A stretch of DNA of 64,000 bases, from assembly GCF_001507595.1 (NCBI RefSeq), contig NZ_LQBQ01000012.1:434001-498000 (forward strand). The letters are read 5' to 3'. The translations under genes were made by a program, and so were the position numbers. Shown piece by piece: positions 44,557 to 54,573 of the stretch. Origin of the DNA: Ruegeria marisrubri (GTDB taxonomy: Bacteria > Pseudomonadota > Alphaproteobacteria > Rhodobacterales > Rhodobacteraceae). Within the stretch, counting starts at the first letter, position 1. Every line of letters begins with the position of its first letter. The notes beneath the pieces were generated by a model. The model ran no database searches and was not told the DNA's origin. It worked only from the letters and a program-made list of their open reading frames with translations.

Positions 44557-47500
44557 TCATTCGGCCGCGCGCAGGGGCTTGTCCGGGGGCGGGGTGTCGG
44601 CCTCGTCGCCCTCGGCCGCTTCCTCTTCCGCCGGTTCGCTGCGCGGGAACGCGTCATCGGTCCAGATGATCTCGGTCCCATGCAGGTTGCGCACGGTGCG
44701 TCCCAGCGCCATGTCCTGGGCGATGCGGCTTGAACGGCCCGCGGTGAGGCTGGCCAGCAGCTTGCCGATCCAGATCACGTAGGTCGAGAACCACACCCGC
44801 AGCGCCAGGAACGAAGGCGTCACGACCAGCGTCAGCACCGTCGCGATGCCAAGCCCGAACACCACCGCCGTGGCCAGCTGTTTCCACCACAGCGCGGTGG
44901 GGCTGTCGATGGAATAGCCGCCATTGATGAAATCCAGCGACAGGCCGAACATCATCGGCGTCAGGCCCGCCATCGTCGTCAGCGTGGTCAGCAGCACCGG
45001 CCGGATGCGCGCCTCGGCGGTGCGCACGATCGCCTCGATCCGCGGCATGTATTCGCTGTATTCCTGGTAGGTGTCGATCAGCACGATGTTGTTGTTCACC
45101 ACGATCCCGGCCAAAGCCACGATGCCGGTGCCGGTCATGATGATCGAGAACGGCTGGTTCATCACCATCATCCCGATCAGCACGCCGGTGGTCGACAGGA
45201 CCACCGCCAGCAGCACCAGAACCGAGTTGTAGAACGAGTTGAACTGCGCCAGCAGGATCACGAACATCAGCCCCAGCGCGCCGACAAAGGCCTTGGAGAG
45301 GAATTCCTGGCTTTCGGCCTGATCCTCCTGATCGCCGGTCCATTCCCAGCTGACGCTGGCGGGCAGGGGATCAGAGTTCAGCCATTCGGTCAGAACCGCG
45401 ATGCGCTCGTTCGGGTTGACAGGGGCGAAACGCGCCTCGCCCGAAGCGATCTCCGCGCGGATCTCGTCAACGCCCGCGCCTGCGGTCAGTTGAACCAGCT
45501 CGAACTGCTTGCCATCGCCGCGTTCGAGGATCTCGCCCGCTGGGCTGACCCCTTCGGGCACCGCCCTGACGATGGCCAGCCGCTCCTCGCTGCCATCCCC
45601 GGCCGTCATGACGACCTTGGTCAGCCCGGCCTCGACATCCGCCTTGATGTCATAAAACCGCTCCTGATCGACGCGGCTGATCTTGGCCAGCTTCTTGACG
45701 GGCTGCCGGGTCACGAAATTCGACAGCGGCACCAGGCCGTCCCTGGTGCGCACCTTCAGCGTGTCCAGCGTCGAAAGCACCCGGTCCTCCTCGGGCAGGC
45801 GCACGCGGATCTCGATTTCCTCGTCATTGCTCTCGGGGCGCATCTCGCCCAGCAGGATGCCGCGCGTCACCAGTTGCACCATCGCACCCACCGTGGCCAC
45901 GTCGGCGCCGAACCGGCCCGCCTTGGCCACGTCCACGTCGATCTGCCAGTCGATGCCGGGCAGGGGCAGGCTGTCCTCGATCTTGATCAGACCCGGGGTC
46001 TCTTCGAACTTCGCCCGCGCCGCCTCGGTGGCTGCGGTAAGATCGCCCCAATCATCCCCCCGGATGCGCAGGTGAACCGGCTTGGCCGACGCCGGTCCTC
46101 GGCCCAGCACCTCGATCTCGACCTCGAAACCCGGCAGCTTCGCCAGTTCCGCGCCCAGCTGCTCGATCACCGCGTCGCCGTCATACTCGGGCGCGACCAC
46201 CTCGCGCGAGAACCTTCCCCCGGCAACCGGCTCCGATACCCTCGGGCGATCCTCCCACGGGATGATCTCGAACTGGACCCGCCCGACCGTGTCGGCCGGC
46301 GCCTGCGAGCCGCCGGTGTTCTGCCGCAGCCCGCCTTCGCCCGCAAAGGCAAAGACATTGCTGATAGCGGGGTGTGAACTGATGACCTCTTCGGCGGCGC
46401 GCACCATCGCGTCCTTCTCGGCCAGCGACAGGTTGCCCCGCGCCCGCACATAGGCGGTGGCCTGTTCCGGCTCGCTTTCGACAAAGAACTCAACGCCCAG
46501 GGATTTCTCGGGGAAGATGACGAAGGCCACCTGGTAGACCGCGAAGAACACCGCAAAGATCGACACGATCGGCATGATCGGGTTGCCCGCGATGAACTTG
46601 ATGACGTGGCCGAACAGCGTGTGTTCCTTGGCGGTATGGATCTGCTCGCGCCGGAACTCGACCCGCGCGGCGCCCAGGGTGATCGACCCGGCAAAAGCCC
46701 CGAACAGGAAGATGAACACACCCAGGGCCGTGCCGCCGAGCGCGCCTTCGGGCAGCAGGTAATACGGGTTCAAAAGCTGCATCGCGCCCAGAAAGATCAT
46801 GTAGAGCGCCGGCGGCACCAGCGCCGCGCGCAGCCACCACGGCGTCCGCGCCCGCAGCCAGTCCGAGGCGCGGTTGAAGATCCGGCTCAGCCGCCCCGAA
46901 ACGCCGCCCATGACCGGCAGATAGATCAGCGCCACCACCAGCGAGGCCGACAGCACGAAGATCAGCGTGACCGGCAGCATCCCCATGAACTCGCCCGGAA
47001 TGCCGGGCCAGAACAGCATCGGCAGAAAGGCGCAGAGCGTCGTCGCGGTCGAGGACACGATGGGCCAGAACATGCGGTGGGCGGCCTCGACATAGGCGTG
47101 CATCGGGCCGACGCCCTCCTTGATGCGCTTGTCGGCATATTCCACCACCACGATCGCGCCATCGACCAGCATCCCCACGGCAAGGATCAGGCCGAACATC
47201 ACGATGTTCGAGATGCTGACCCCCATCATCGCCAGAAAGGCAAAGCACAGCAGGAACGACGTCGGGATGGCAAAGCCCACCAGCAGCGCCGCGCGCGAGC
47301 CCAGCGAGGCCAGGACCACGATCATCACCAGCGCGATCGCCGTCAGAACCGAACCTTCGAGCTGGCGGACCATCGAGCCGACGATGCGGCTCTGGTCGTT
47401 CGACGTGCCCACCTCGACGGCGGCCCGCATCTCGGGGGGCCATTTCTTCTGCGCCTCGGCGACCGTCTGCTTCACGGTCTCGACCGTGTCGATCAGGTTG

Positions 47501-48366
47501 AAGCCCTTGCGCTTGACCACCTGCAGGGCGATCGTCGGCTCGCCATCGAACCGCGCGGTGCCCTTGCGGTCTTCGAAAGTATAGTTGATCTGGGCCAATT
47601 CCCCCAGCGTCACCACCCGGTCGCCGTTTACCTTGACGGGCAGGTCATAGACGTCTTTCGCCGTCTTGAAGGACGAAGGGATCTTGACCGAGAACGTGCC
47701 CTGTTCGGTCTCGACCTCGCCCGCCGCGATCAACTGGTTGTTGTTCTGCACCACGTTGATCAGTTCGGCGGCGGTGACGTTGTAGGCCTCCAGCCGCAGC
47801 GGGTCGATCACGACCTCCAGCATTTCGTCCCGGTTGCCGGCGATCCCGGCCTCCAGCACCGAATCCAGCGCCTCCAGATCGTCCTGCAAGTCCTTGGCGA
47901 TGCGGGCCATCGTCCGTTCCGGCACTTCGCCGGTCAGGTTGACGATGACGATCGGGAATTCCGAGAAGTTGAACTCGCTCAGGGTGTATTGCTCGGCCCC
48001 GTCGGGGAAACTGGCCTGTGCGGTGTTCATCGCGTCGCGCACATCGGCGGTGATGGCGGTCTTGTCCCAGCCGAATTCGAACTCCAGCGCGATGCCCGCA
48101 TAATTCTCGGCCGCGGTCGCGGTCATCTTCTTGAGCCCGTCCAGATCGGCCAGCTCGGTCTCCATCGGCTTGATCAGCAGGTTCTCGCTGTCTTCCGCCG
48201 AGATGCCGGGGAATTGCACCGATACGAATAGGGCCGGCACCTCGATGTCCGGCTCACCTTCCTTGGGCAGGCTGACATAGGCATAGCCGCCCACGACCAG
48301 CGAAATCGCGATGAAGGCCAGGATCATGCGGGCCCGTTCGGCGGCCCAGTCGATGACGCGTGTCAT
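44557..48366 (-). CDS. RND-family efflux permease (AcrB-like, enlarged)
   Basis: 1269 residues, longer than the ~1040 of AcrB. Starts MTRVIDWAAERARMILAFIAISLVVGGYAYVSLPKEGEPDIEVP, a standard RND opening. TM4 carries GMLVDGAIVVVEYADK with D402-G403 where AcrB has two aspartates. Between TM6 and TM7 there are two extra hydrophobic stretches (WLRAALVPPALYMIFLGAMQLL and TALGVFIFLFGAFAGSITLGAARV). The C-terminal tail is acidic and hydrophilic. Its ATG overlaps the adaptor stop by 4 bp. A longer frame upstream of 48366 is out-of-frame adaptor sequence. Exports drugs or metabolites through an outer-membrane TolC-type channel encoded elsewhere. Confidence 0.92.
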   Translation of the reverse strand: MTRVIDWAAERARMILAFIAISLVVGGYAYVSLPKEGEPDIEVPALFVSVQFPGISAEDSENLLIKPMETELADLDGLKKMTATAAENYAGIALEFEFGWDKTAITADVRDAMNTAQASFPDGAEQYTLSEFNFSEFPIVIVNLTGEVPERTMARIAKDLQDDLEALDSVLEAGIAGNRDEMLEVVIDPLRLEAYNVTAAELINVVQNNNQLIAAGEVETEQGTFSVKIPSSFKTAKDVYDLPVKVNGDRVVTLGELAQINYTFEDRKGTARFDGEPTIALQVVKRKGFNLIDTVETVKQTVAEAQKKWPPEMRAAVEVGTSNDQSRIVGSMVRQLEGSVLTAIALVMIVVLASLGSRAALLVGFAIPTSFLLCFAFLAMMGVSISNIVMFGLILAVGMLVDGAIVVVEYADKRIKEGVGPMHAYVEAAHRMFWPIVSSTATTLCAFLPMLFWPGIPGEFMGMLPVTLIFVLSASLVVALIYLPVMGGVSGRLSRIFNRASDWLRARTPWWLRAALVPPALYMIFLGAMQLLNPYYLLPEGALGGTALGVFIFLFGAFAGSITLGAARVEFRREQIHTAKEHTLFGHVIKFIAGNPIMPIVSIFAVFFAVYQVAFVIFPEKSLGVEFFVESEPEQATAYVRARGNLSLAEKDAMVRAAEEVISSHPAISNVFAFAGEGGLRQNTGGSQAPADTVGRVQFEIIPWEDRPRVSEPVAGGRFSREVVAPEYDGDAVIEQLGAELAKLPGFEVEIEVLGRGPASAKPVHLRIRGDDWGDLTAATEAARAKFEETPGLIKIEDSLPLPGIDWQIDVDVAKAGRFGADVATVGAMVQLVTRGILLGEMRPESNDEEIEIRVRLPEEDRVLSTLDTLKVRTRDGLVPLSNFVTRQPVKKLAKISRVDQERFYDIKADVEAGLTKVVMTAGDGSEERLAIVRAVPEGVSPAGEILERGDGKQFELVQLTAGAGVDEIRAEIASGEARFAPVNPNERIAVLTEWLNSDPLPASVSWEWTGDQEDQAESQEFLSKAFVGALGLMFVILLAQFNSFYNSVLVLLAVVLSTTGVLIGMMVMNQPFSIIMTGTGIVALAGIVVNNNIVLIDTYQEYSEYMPRIEAIVRTAEARIRPVLLTTLTTMAGLTPMMFGLSLDFINGGYSIDSPTALWWKQLATAVVFGLGIATVLTLVVTPSFLALRVWFSTYVIWIGKLLASLTAGRSSRIAQDMALGRTVRNLHGTEIIWTDDAFPRSEPAEEEAAEGDEADTPPPDKPLRAAE

Positions 48367-49607
48367 TTCGAGGCCTCGCGATAGGTGGGCTCGACCGCCA
48401 CGCCCTTGGTGACGAATTCCTGGCCGACCACGATCACATCGACCGTTTCGGGCAGATCGCCGACCCAGACGCCATCCGGCGCGTCGCGCAGCAGGCGCAC
48501 GGGCATGAAATCGACGATGTTGCCGTCTCCGACCACGCGGACGCCCAACTGCCCCTCGTTGTTCAACGTCAGCGCCGATTGCGGCAGCAGATGCGCCTTG
48601 GCGCCCTCGGCCGAGATCGCGATGTTCGCGGTCTGACCGTCGCGGATCGCCAGGTCGGGGTTCGGCACGGTGATCTCCACCTCGAAGGTGCGCGTCGTCT
48701 CGTCGGCCGAGCGGCTGACGAAGGTCACCTGCCCCTGGATCTGCTGCCCGGTCACCAGCTGCGCAAAGGCAGGCGCGCCGACCTTGACGCGGTTGACCTC
48801 GGCCTCGGGCACGAAGCCGACCAGCTTGATCGGGTCCAGCTGGATCACGGTGGCGCACAGGCTGCCGGATTCGCGTTGCAGCAGGCTGCCCAGTTCGGCG
48901 GTGTCGCTCTCCAGCAGGCCGTCAAAGGGCGCCTCGATGGTCAGGCGGTCCATCTCGCGCTGGGCGGCTGCGACGGCGGCCTCGGCGGCTTCGATTCCCG
49001 CGTGGGTCGCCTGCAGACCGGCCTCGGCCGATTTGACACCGGCCTCGGCCGAGCGCAGCGCCGCCTCGGTCGCTATGCGATTGGTTTCAGACGTATATCC
49101 TGTTTCCGACAGTTTCTGAGCGGCGGTATACCTGATCCGGGCCTCGGCCAGCCGGGCATGCGCCTCTTCCAGCTTGGCCTCGGCTTCGGGCAGTCGGCTC
49201 TCGGCCTCGATCTGACGCGCTTGGGCTTCGGCCAGCGCGGCCGGGCGGGTGCCGGGGTCAAGCTCGCACAGCACCTCGCCCGCCTTGACGAAGGCGCCCT
49301 TGCGCTTCGGTTCGGAGATCACCGTCGAAGAGGTTTCCGTTTTCACCTGGACCTGCCGGTTCGCCTTGGTCTCGCCGCGCAGCACGACCGCGCTGTCGAT
49401 CTCGCGCGCGGCCGAGCGCATCGCGACCACCCCCACGGCTTTTGATGCGGCCTCGGCACCCTTGTCCGAGGCTTCCGCCGCGGCGTCCGTGTCCTGTTCT
49501 GCGGCCGCGTCATATTTTGCAAAAGCAAGCAGCGCCTCGCGCTCGAATACAAGCAAATACATCGCTATCGTCACCAGAACCGCGGTGATGAAGGGAACCA
49601 GTCGCAT
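48363..49607 (-). CDS. RND efflux periplasmic adaptor subunit
   Basis: 414 residues. N-terminal anchor (FITAVLVTIAMYLLVFE), an unusual Ala/Asp/Glu-rich stretch (about 30-60), lipoyl-type halves (VQVKTETSSTVISEPKRKGAFVKAGEVLCELD and ITIEAPFDGLL-like), a long Ala/Glu-rich coiled-coil hairpin (about 125-220) and beta-barrel/membrane-proximal domains (VGFVPEAEVNRVKVGAPAFAQL, RTFEVEITVPNPDLAIRDGQTANI). Couples the RND pump to the outer membrane. First gene of the two-gene operon. Confidence 0.93.
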   Translation of the reverse strand: MRLVPFITAVLVTIAMYLLVFEREALLAFAKYDAAAEQDTDAAAEASDKGAEAASKAVGVVAMRSAAREIDSAVVLRGETKANRQVQVKTETSSTVISEPKRKGAFVKAGEVLCELDPGTRPAALAEAQARQIEAESRLPEAEAKLEEAHARLAEARIRYTAAQKLSETGYTSETNRIATEAALRSAEAGVKSAEAGLQATHAGIEAAEAAVAAAQREMDRLTIEAPFDGLLESDTAELGSLLQRESGSLCATVIQLDPIKLVGFVPEAEVNRVKVGAPAFAQLVTGQQIQGQVTFVSRSADETTRTFEVEITVPNPDLAIRDGQTANIAISAEGAKAHLLPQSALTLNNEGQLGVRVVGDGNIVDFMPVRLLRDAPDGVWVGDLPETVDVIVVGQEFVTKGVAVEPTYREASK

Positions 49608-49694
49608 CCCGTTCCTTTCTCAAGAATGTTTTTCGCGCCAATCGAGTTGCGCACAGGCAATCAAATGGGGCGGCACCTCTGCATTGTCTACTCT

Positions 49695-49713
49695 AAACTG
49701 ACCGGTTCAGATT
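49695..49713 (-). promoter_or_regulatory. TetR-like operator upstream of the RND operon
   Basis: AAACTGACCGGTTCAGATT contains CTGA-N5-TCAG inverted halves with a central CCGG, the usual look of TetR-family sites at RND operons. It lies about 90 bp before the adaptor start. No tetR gene is adjacent, so the regulator would be encoded elsewhere. Confidence 0.5.
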
Positions 49714-49831
49714 ATTTTTTTTCCCATAAGGGTGCAAGCACGGGAAAATGTGCCCTACGGGGCACTTGGCTTGTCGCATGGGGCGGGGTATGACTGGCGC
49801 GCATCGATACAAACAGAGCCCGGGGGCAGGG

Positions 49832-50503
49832 ATGAGCGACGTTGACAGTTTCATCGAAGAGGTGACCGAAGAGGTCCGCCGTGACCGGCTGTATAAGACG
49901 CTGCGACGCTGGGGCTGGATCGGCATTCTTGCGGTCATCATCATCGTCGGCGGCGCGGCCTTCAACGAATACCGCAAGGCCAAGGCGGTTTCCGAGGCCC
50001 AGGAGTTGGGTGACCAGATCATCGCCGCCCTGGCCGCGGATGACCCGGCCGGACGGGCCGCCGGTCTTGCGAAAATCGAGGCCAAGTCGGCAGGCGGCGA
50101 CGCCGTTGTTCAATTTCTTCTGTCGACGGCCCAGTCCAACTCGGACTCGACCGAAGCTGCGGTCGAAGGGCTCAACCGGATCGCGACCACAAGCGAGCTG
50201 CCCGAGATCTACCGCCACATAGCGACGTTCAAGAGCCTGCTGCTGCAAACCGAAACCCTGCCTGTCACAGATCGCCGCCAGCAGTTCGAGGCGCTGGCCG
50301 CCCCCGGCGCACCGCTGCGCCTGCTGGCCGAAGAGCAGCTGGCCCTGATCGAGGTCGAAGAGGGCGATGTCGAAGCTGCCGTGATCCGTCTCGAAGGTAT
50401 CCGGCAGGACGCCGAGGTCAGCGTGGACTTGCAACAACGCGCAACTCAGTTGATTGTGGCGCTGGGCGGTGACCCCGCACCCGTCATCAGACAGCAGGGC
50501 TGA
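49832..50503 (+). CDS. YfgM-like membrane-anchored tetratricopeptide protein
   Basis: 223 residues: a short cytoplasmic N-terminus (MSDVDSFIEEVTEEVRRDRLYKTLRRWG), one membrane helix (WIGILAVIIIVGGAAF) and a TPR-like periplasmic region (about 50-215). Matches the YfgM/TPR_21 family, ancillary to the SecYEG translocon. It is followed directly by bamB and der, the usual yfgM-bamB-der order in proteobacteria, which strongly supports the call. GGGGGCAGGG precedes the ATG at 49832. Confidence 0.88.
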   Translation: MSDVDSFIEEVTEEVRRDRLYKTLRRWGWIGILAVIIIVGGAAFNEYRKAKAVSEAQELGDQIIAALAADDPAGRAAGLAKIEAKSAGGDAVVQFLLSTAQSNSDSTEAAVEGLNRIATTSELPEIYRHIATFKSLLLQTETLPVTDRRQQFEALAAPGAPLRLLAEEQLALIEVEEGDVEAAVIRLEGIRQDAEVSVDLQQRATQLIVALGGDPAPVIRQQG

Positions 50504-50549
50504 GCCCGGCTCAGGCAGACGGCAATCAGACGACAGGCGAGTTCAAACG

Positions 50550-51872
50550 ATGGTAACAAAGACTTTTTCCCGCCGTGGGCTGCCCTTGATGGCTTTGGCG
50601 CTTGTCACCCTGACTGCCTGCACCGAACCCGAGGAAATCCTGCCCGGCCCGCGTGAAGACATCCGGCCCACCGCTGACAGCGCGACCGCCGAGGCGATCG
50701 GTTCCAAGCCGATCAGCGTGCCCGCGCAAAAGGCGAACGCAAGCTGGGAACAGGGGCCGGGCACGCCGGCCTTCCGTACCGCCAACGCGGCGCTACGCGC
50801 CAACCCGCAACGTATCTGGTCGGTCTCGATCGGGGCCGGCGACTCGCGCAAGCGGCGCATCACGGCCGACCCGGTGGTGGCCGGCGGGCTGATCTATACC
50901 CTCGATGCCGGGGCGATCGTCACGGCCGTGTCTCCCCAGGGCGGCGTGGTCTGGCAGACCGACCTGATCCCGCCCGGCGAAGGCGAGAAACACGCCACCG
51001 GCGGCGGCATGGCCTATTCGGGCGGCGTTCTCTACGTGTCGTCGGGCTTTGGCCGCCTGACCGCGCTTGACGCCCGCACCGGCGCGGTGCGATGGCAGCA
51101 GAAGCTGAACGCCACCGGCAGCGGCATGCCGACCATCCGCGATGGCCTGCTGTATCTGGTGGCCGGCGATCAGACCGGCTGGGCGATCAACACAAAGGAC
51201 GGGCGCGTCGCCTGGCAGGTCGAGGGCACACCGAGCGTCGGCAACGTGCTTGGCGCCCCGGCGCCTGCGCTGACCTCGGACCTTGTGATCTTCGCCTTCG
51301 GCTCGGGTGACATCACGGCAAGCTTCCGCCGCGGAGGCCTGCGGCGCTGGAATGCCGCCGTGTCGGGCGGCCGCAAGGGCCGCGCGGCGGCGCAGATCGT
51401 TGACGTGACGGGCGGCCCGGTGATTTCGGGTAGCACGCTCTTTGTCGGCAACCATTCCGGGCGCACCGTGGCGTTCCGCGCCGAATCCGGTGAACGGATC
51501 TGGACCGCAAGCGAAGGTGCGCTGGGCTCTGTCTGGCCGGTGGGGGATAGTGTCTTTCTGATCAGCGACCGCAGCCAGCTGATCCGGCTCAACGCGGCGG
51601 ATGGCTCGGTGATCTGGGCCAGGGATCTGCCCGGCTTCGTCAAGGACAAGCCCAGAAAACGCGGCCCGGTCTTTGCCCACTACGGCCCGATCATGGCTGG
51701 CGGGCGCATCGTGGTGGCCTCGAATGACGGCTACCTTCGGTTCTTCAACCCGGTCGATGGCACACTGTTGCACCGCGTCGAGGTGCCCGGCGGCGCCACC
51801 ACCGCGCCCGTCGTGGCGGGCCAGACGCTCTATGTGGTTTCGACCAAGGGCCAACTGCACGCTTTCCGTTGA
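50550..51872 (+). CDS. bamB: Outer membrane protein assembly factor BamB
   Basis: 440 residues. Lipoprotein signal MVTKTFSRRGLPLMALALV ending in LTAC (C24 lipidated). The rest is a PQQ-type beta-propeller with repeated blades such as GLIYTLDAGAIVTAVSP, GRLTALDARTGAVRWQQKL, GRTVAFRAESGERIWTA and LYVVSTKGQLHAFR. BamB aids BamA in inserting beta-barrel proteins in the outer membrane. The start at 50550 is chosen because the signal peptide begins there. Upstream of der. Confidence 0.93.
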   Translation: MVTKTFSRRGLPLMALALVTLTACTEPEEILPGPREDIRPTADSATAEAIGSKPISVPAQKANASWEQGPGTPAFRTANAALRANPQRIWSVSIGAGDSRKRRITADPVVAGGLIYTLDAGAIVTAVSPQGGVVWQTDLIPPGEGEKHATGGGMAYSGGVLYVSSGFGRLTALDARTGAVRWQQKLNATGSGMPTIRDGLLYLVAGDQTGWAINTKDGRVAWQVEGTPSVGNVLGAPAPALTSDLVIFAFGSGDITASFRRGGLRRWNAAVSGGRKGRAAAQIVDVTGGPVISGSTLFVGNHSGRTVAFRAESGERIWTASEGALGSVWPVGDSVFLISDRSQLIRLNAADGSVIWARDLPGFVKDKPRKRGPVFAHYGPIMAGGRIVVASNDGYLRFFNPVDGTLLHRVEVPGGATTAPVVAGQTLYVVSTKGQLHAFR

Positions 51873-51920
51873 CGGCCAGACGCGCTATAGGGCGCGTCTG
51901 AGTCTAGAAAGTTGAGTGAC

Positions 51921-53375
51921 ATGTCCCTGACCCTCGCCATCGTGGGGCGCCCGAATGTGGGCAAATCCACCCTGTTCAACCGCCTTGTCGGCAAACGTCT
52001 TGCGCTGGTCGATGACCAGCCCGGCGTCACGCGCGATCTGCGCGAAGGCGAGGGGCGGCTGGGCGACCTGCGGTTCACCGTGATCGACACGGCGGGGCTC
52101 GAGGATGCCACCGACGACAGCCTGCAGGGCCGGATGCGCCGCCTGACCGAGCGGGCGGTGGACATGGCCGATGTCTGCCTGTTCATGATCGACGCGCGCA
52201 CAGGCGTCACCCCCACCGATGAAATGTTCGCCGACATCCTGCGCAAACGCTCCAAGCACGTGATCCTGGCCGCCAACAAGGCCGAGGGCGCGGCTGCCGA
52301 TGCCGGCGTGCTCGAGGCCTACGGCCTGGGGCTGGGAGAGCCGATCCGCCTGTCGGGCGAGCATGGCGAGGGCATGACCGATCTGTATGCCGCGCTTATG
52401 CCCCTCGCCGACGAGATGGCCGACAAGGCCGCCGAGGACGCGCCCGAAACCGACGTGGACCTGCCCGAAGGGGCCGAGGACCAGGGCGAAACCCCGGCGA
52501 TCACCTCGGCAAAGCCGCTGCAGGTGGCCGTGGTCGGCCGCCCGAACGCGGGCAAATCCACCCTCATCAACAAGATCCTCGGCGAAGACCGCCTGCTGAC
52601 CGGCCCCGAGGCCGGCATCACCCGCGACGCGATCAGCCTGCGCATCGACTGGAACGGCACGCCCATGCGCATCTTCGACACTGCGGGCATGCGCAAGAAG
52701 GCCAAGGTCCAGGAAAAGCTGGAAAAGCTCTCGGTCTCGGACGGCCTGCGCGCGGTGAAATTCGCCGAAGTGGTCGTGGTTCTGCTCGATGCCGCCATCC
52801 CCTTCGAACAGCAGGACCTGCGCATCGCCGACCTGGCCGAGCGCGAGGGCCGCGCGGTGGTGGTCGCGGTCAACAAGTGGGACGTCGAAGAGCACAAGCA
52901 GGAAAAGCTGCGCGAACTCAAAGAGGCCTTCGAACGCCTGCTGCCGCAACTGCGCGGCGCGCCGCTGGTGACGGTGTCGGCCAAGACGGGCAGGGGGCTC
53001 GACCGCCTGCACGACGCGATCCTGCGCGCCTATGACGTGTGGAACCGCCGCGTGCCGACCGCCGCGCTGAACCGCTGGCTGACCGGCATGCTGGAACAGC
53101 ACCCGCCGCCGGCGCCGCAGGGCCGCCGGATCAAGCTGCGCTACATGACCCAGGCCAAGACCCGGCCGCCGGGATTCGTGGTCATGTGCTCGCACCCCGA
53201 CAAGATGCCGGCCAGCTACACGCGCTACCTGGTCAACGGGCTGCGCGACGATTTCGACATGCCCGGCACGCCGATCCGGCTGACCCTGCGCGGGCAGGGC
53301 GACAAGAACCCCTACAAGGGCCGGCGCAAGAAAAACGCGGGCGCCCTGGCCAAGCACCTCAAGGGCCGGTCCTAA
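51921..53375 (+). CDS. der: Ribosome assembly GTPase Der (EngA)
   Basis: 484 residues with two GTPase domains: G1 [12 protein letters not shown] and [13 protein letters not shown]3 DTAGL and DTAGM, G4 NKAE and NKWD, and a C-terminal KH-like domain ([26 protein letters not shown]). It acts in 50S subunit maturation. ATG at 51921 is preferred over a TTG at 51912 because family members begin at [11 protein letters not shown]. Confidence 0.97.
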   Translation: MSLTLAIVGRPNVGKSTLFNRLVGKRLALVDDQPGVTRDLREGEGRLGDLRFTVIDTAGLEDATDDSLQGRMRRLTERAVDMADVCLFMIDARTGVTPTDEMFADILRKRSKHVILAANKAEGAAADAGVLEAYGLGLGEPIRLSGEHGEGMTDLYAALMPLADEMADKAAEDAPETDVDLPEGAEDQGETPAITSAKPLQVAVVGRPNAGKSTLINKILGEDRLLTGPEAGITRDAISLRIDWNGTPMRIFDTAGMRKKAKVQEKLEKLSVSDGLRAVKFAEVVVVLLDAAIPFEQQDLRIADLAEREGRAVVVAVNKWDVEEHKQEKLRELKEAFERLLPQLRGAPLVTVSAKTGRGLDRLHDAILRAYDVWNRRVPTAALNRWLTGMLEQHPPPAPQGRRIKLRYMTQAKTRPPGFVVMCSHPDKMPASYTRYLVNGLRDDFDMPGTPIRLTLRGQGDKNPYKGRRKKNAGALAKHLKGRS

Positions 53376-53516
53376 CCGCGCCAATTCGCAGCATTTTCGC
53401 AGGCGGGGCGTGACAACGCCCCGCGCTTGGCGTTAGCATCTGCCTGCGCAACCGATTTTTCGCGTCCTGAATTTCGACGACACCTTTGACCGGGCCATGT
53501 GGGGAGCGGGCAGCAT

Positions 53517-54503
53517 ATGGATCTGAGGGCTTATACGAGGCAATACGCGGTTCAGAACAACTGGCGCGCCGCGTTCAGCTATTTCGGGACATTCGCGGTC
53601 TATTTCGCGTCCCTGTCCCTTGCGATCATCCACGTGGACAAATGGTATGTCCTGATCCCCGCGGGCATCGTCTTTGCCTTCTGCGCCGTGCGCCTTTACG
53701 TGCTGCAGCACGACTGCGGGCACCATTCGCTGTTCGAAACCCGCCAGCAGAACGAACTGGCCGGGCATGTCCTGTCGCCCTTCACCTTCGCGCCTTTCGA
53801 AGTGATGAAACAGAACCACAACCTGCACCACGCGGGCGTCGGCAACCTGGAACAGCGCGAAACCGGCGAGATTCACACCATGACGCTGCGCGAATGGAAC
53901 GAGGCCGACTTCTGGACGCGCCTGTTCTACCGCCTCTACCGCAACCCGTTCATCCTGGTGCCGGTCGGGGCGCTGTTTACCTATTTCATCCGCTACCGCT
54001 GGCCCAAGAACAGCACCCGCTTCGGCGTCAAGGGCGTGCTTCTGCACAACCTGTCGATCGTGGTCTGGCTGGGCCTGCTCTATCTCGTCGCCGGCAGCAC
54101 AGGCATCTGGGTCTGGCTCGCCTTTTCATTCCTCGGCGGCATGATCGGCGTGTTCCTAGTGTATCTGCAGCATAATTTCGAGGACACCTACTGGGACAGG
54201 CGCCCCGATCTCGATCCGCAACTGGCCGCGTTGCAGGGGTCGTCGGCGCTGGATTTCGGCTGGTGGTTCGACGCGGCCGTGGCCTGCATCACGCTGCACG
54301 ACATCCACCATTTCAACGCCCGTATCCCCTCGTATCGGCTGCGGGCCTGCCACTACAATCTGCCGCCGGAATACGCCCCGAGGCGCATCAAGTTCCCCGA
54401 GGCGCTGGCGGCGCTGAATCTCAAGCTGTGGGACGAGGACGCCAAGCGCCTCGTTCCCTTCCCAAAGAAAGAACGGCGCGCAGGCGTGGCCCAGGCCGGG
54501 TGA
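53517..54503 (+). CDS. Membrane fatty acid desaturase
   Basis: 328 residues with the three histidine boxes of acyl-lipid desaturases: HDCGHHS, HNLHHAG and HDIHHFN, plus four hydrophobic segments. Probably introduces a double bond in membrane lipid acyl chains using a di-iron centre. Start at 53517 fits a GGGAGCGGGCAGC upstream; an ATG at 53499 is a possible alternative. No ferredoxin partner is adjacent. Confidence 0.9.
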   Translation: MDLRAYTRQYAVQNNWRAAFSYFGTFAVYFASLSLAIIHVDKWYVLIPAGIVFAFCAVRLYVLQHDCGHHSLFETRQQNELAGHVLSPFTFAPFEVMKQNHNLHHAGVGNLEQRETGEIHTMTLREWNEADFWTRLFYRLYRNPFILVPVGALFTYFIRYRWPKNSTRFGVKGVLLHNLSIVVWLGLLYLVAGSTGIWVWLAFSFLGGMIGVFLVYLQHNFEDTYWDRRPDLDPQLAALQGSSALDFGWWFDAAVACITLHDIHHFNARIPSYRLRACHYNLPPEYAPRRIKFPEALAALNLKLWDEDAKRLVPFPKKERRAGVAQAG

Positions 54504-54573
54504 CGGCAACGCATCGCCGTGGTGAATGCCGCGCCGGTCGCAATCGCCGGTGGTGGCAAGAAAGGGGTGACGA

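Noticed and set aside
46606-48231. 541-codon frame antisense to the RND permease
   Set aside because: Composition dominated by R, H, Q and D with no motif; mirrors RND codons.
48367-48858. 164-residue extension at the N-terminus of the RND permease
   Set aside because: It is adaptor sequence read out of frame; the permease begins at MTRVIDW with a 4-bp ATGA overlap.
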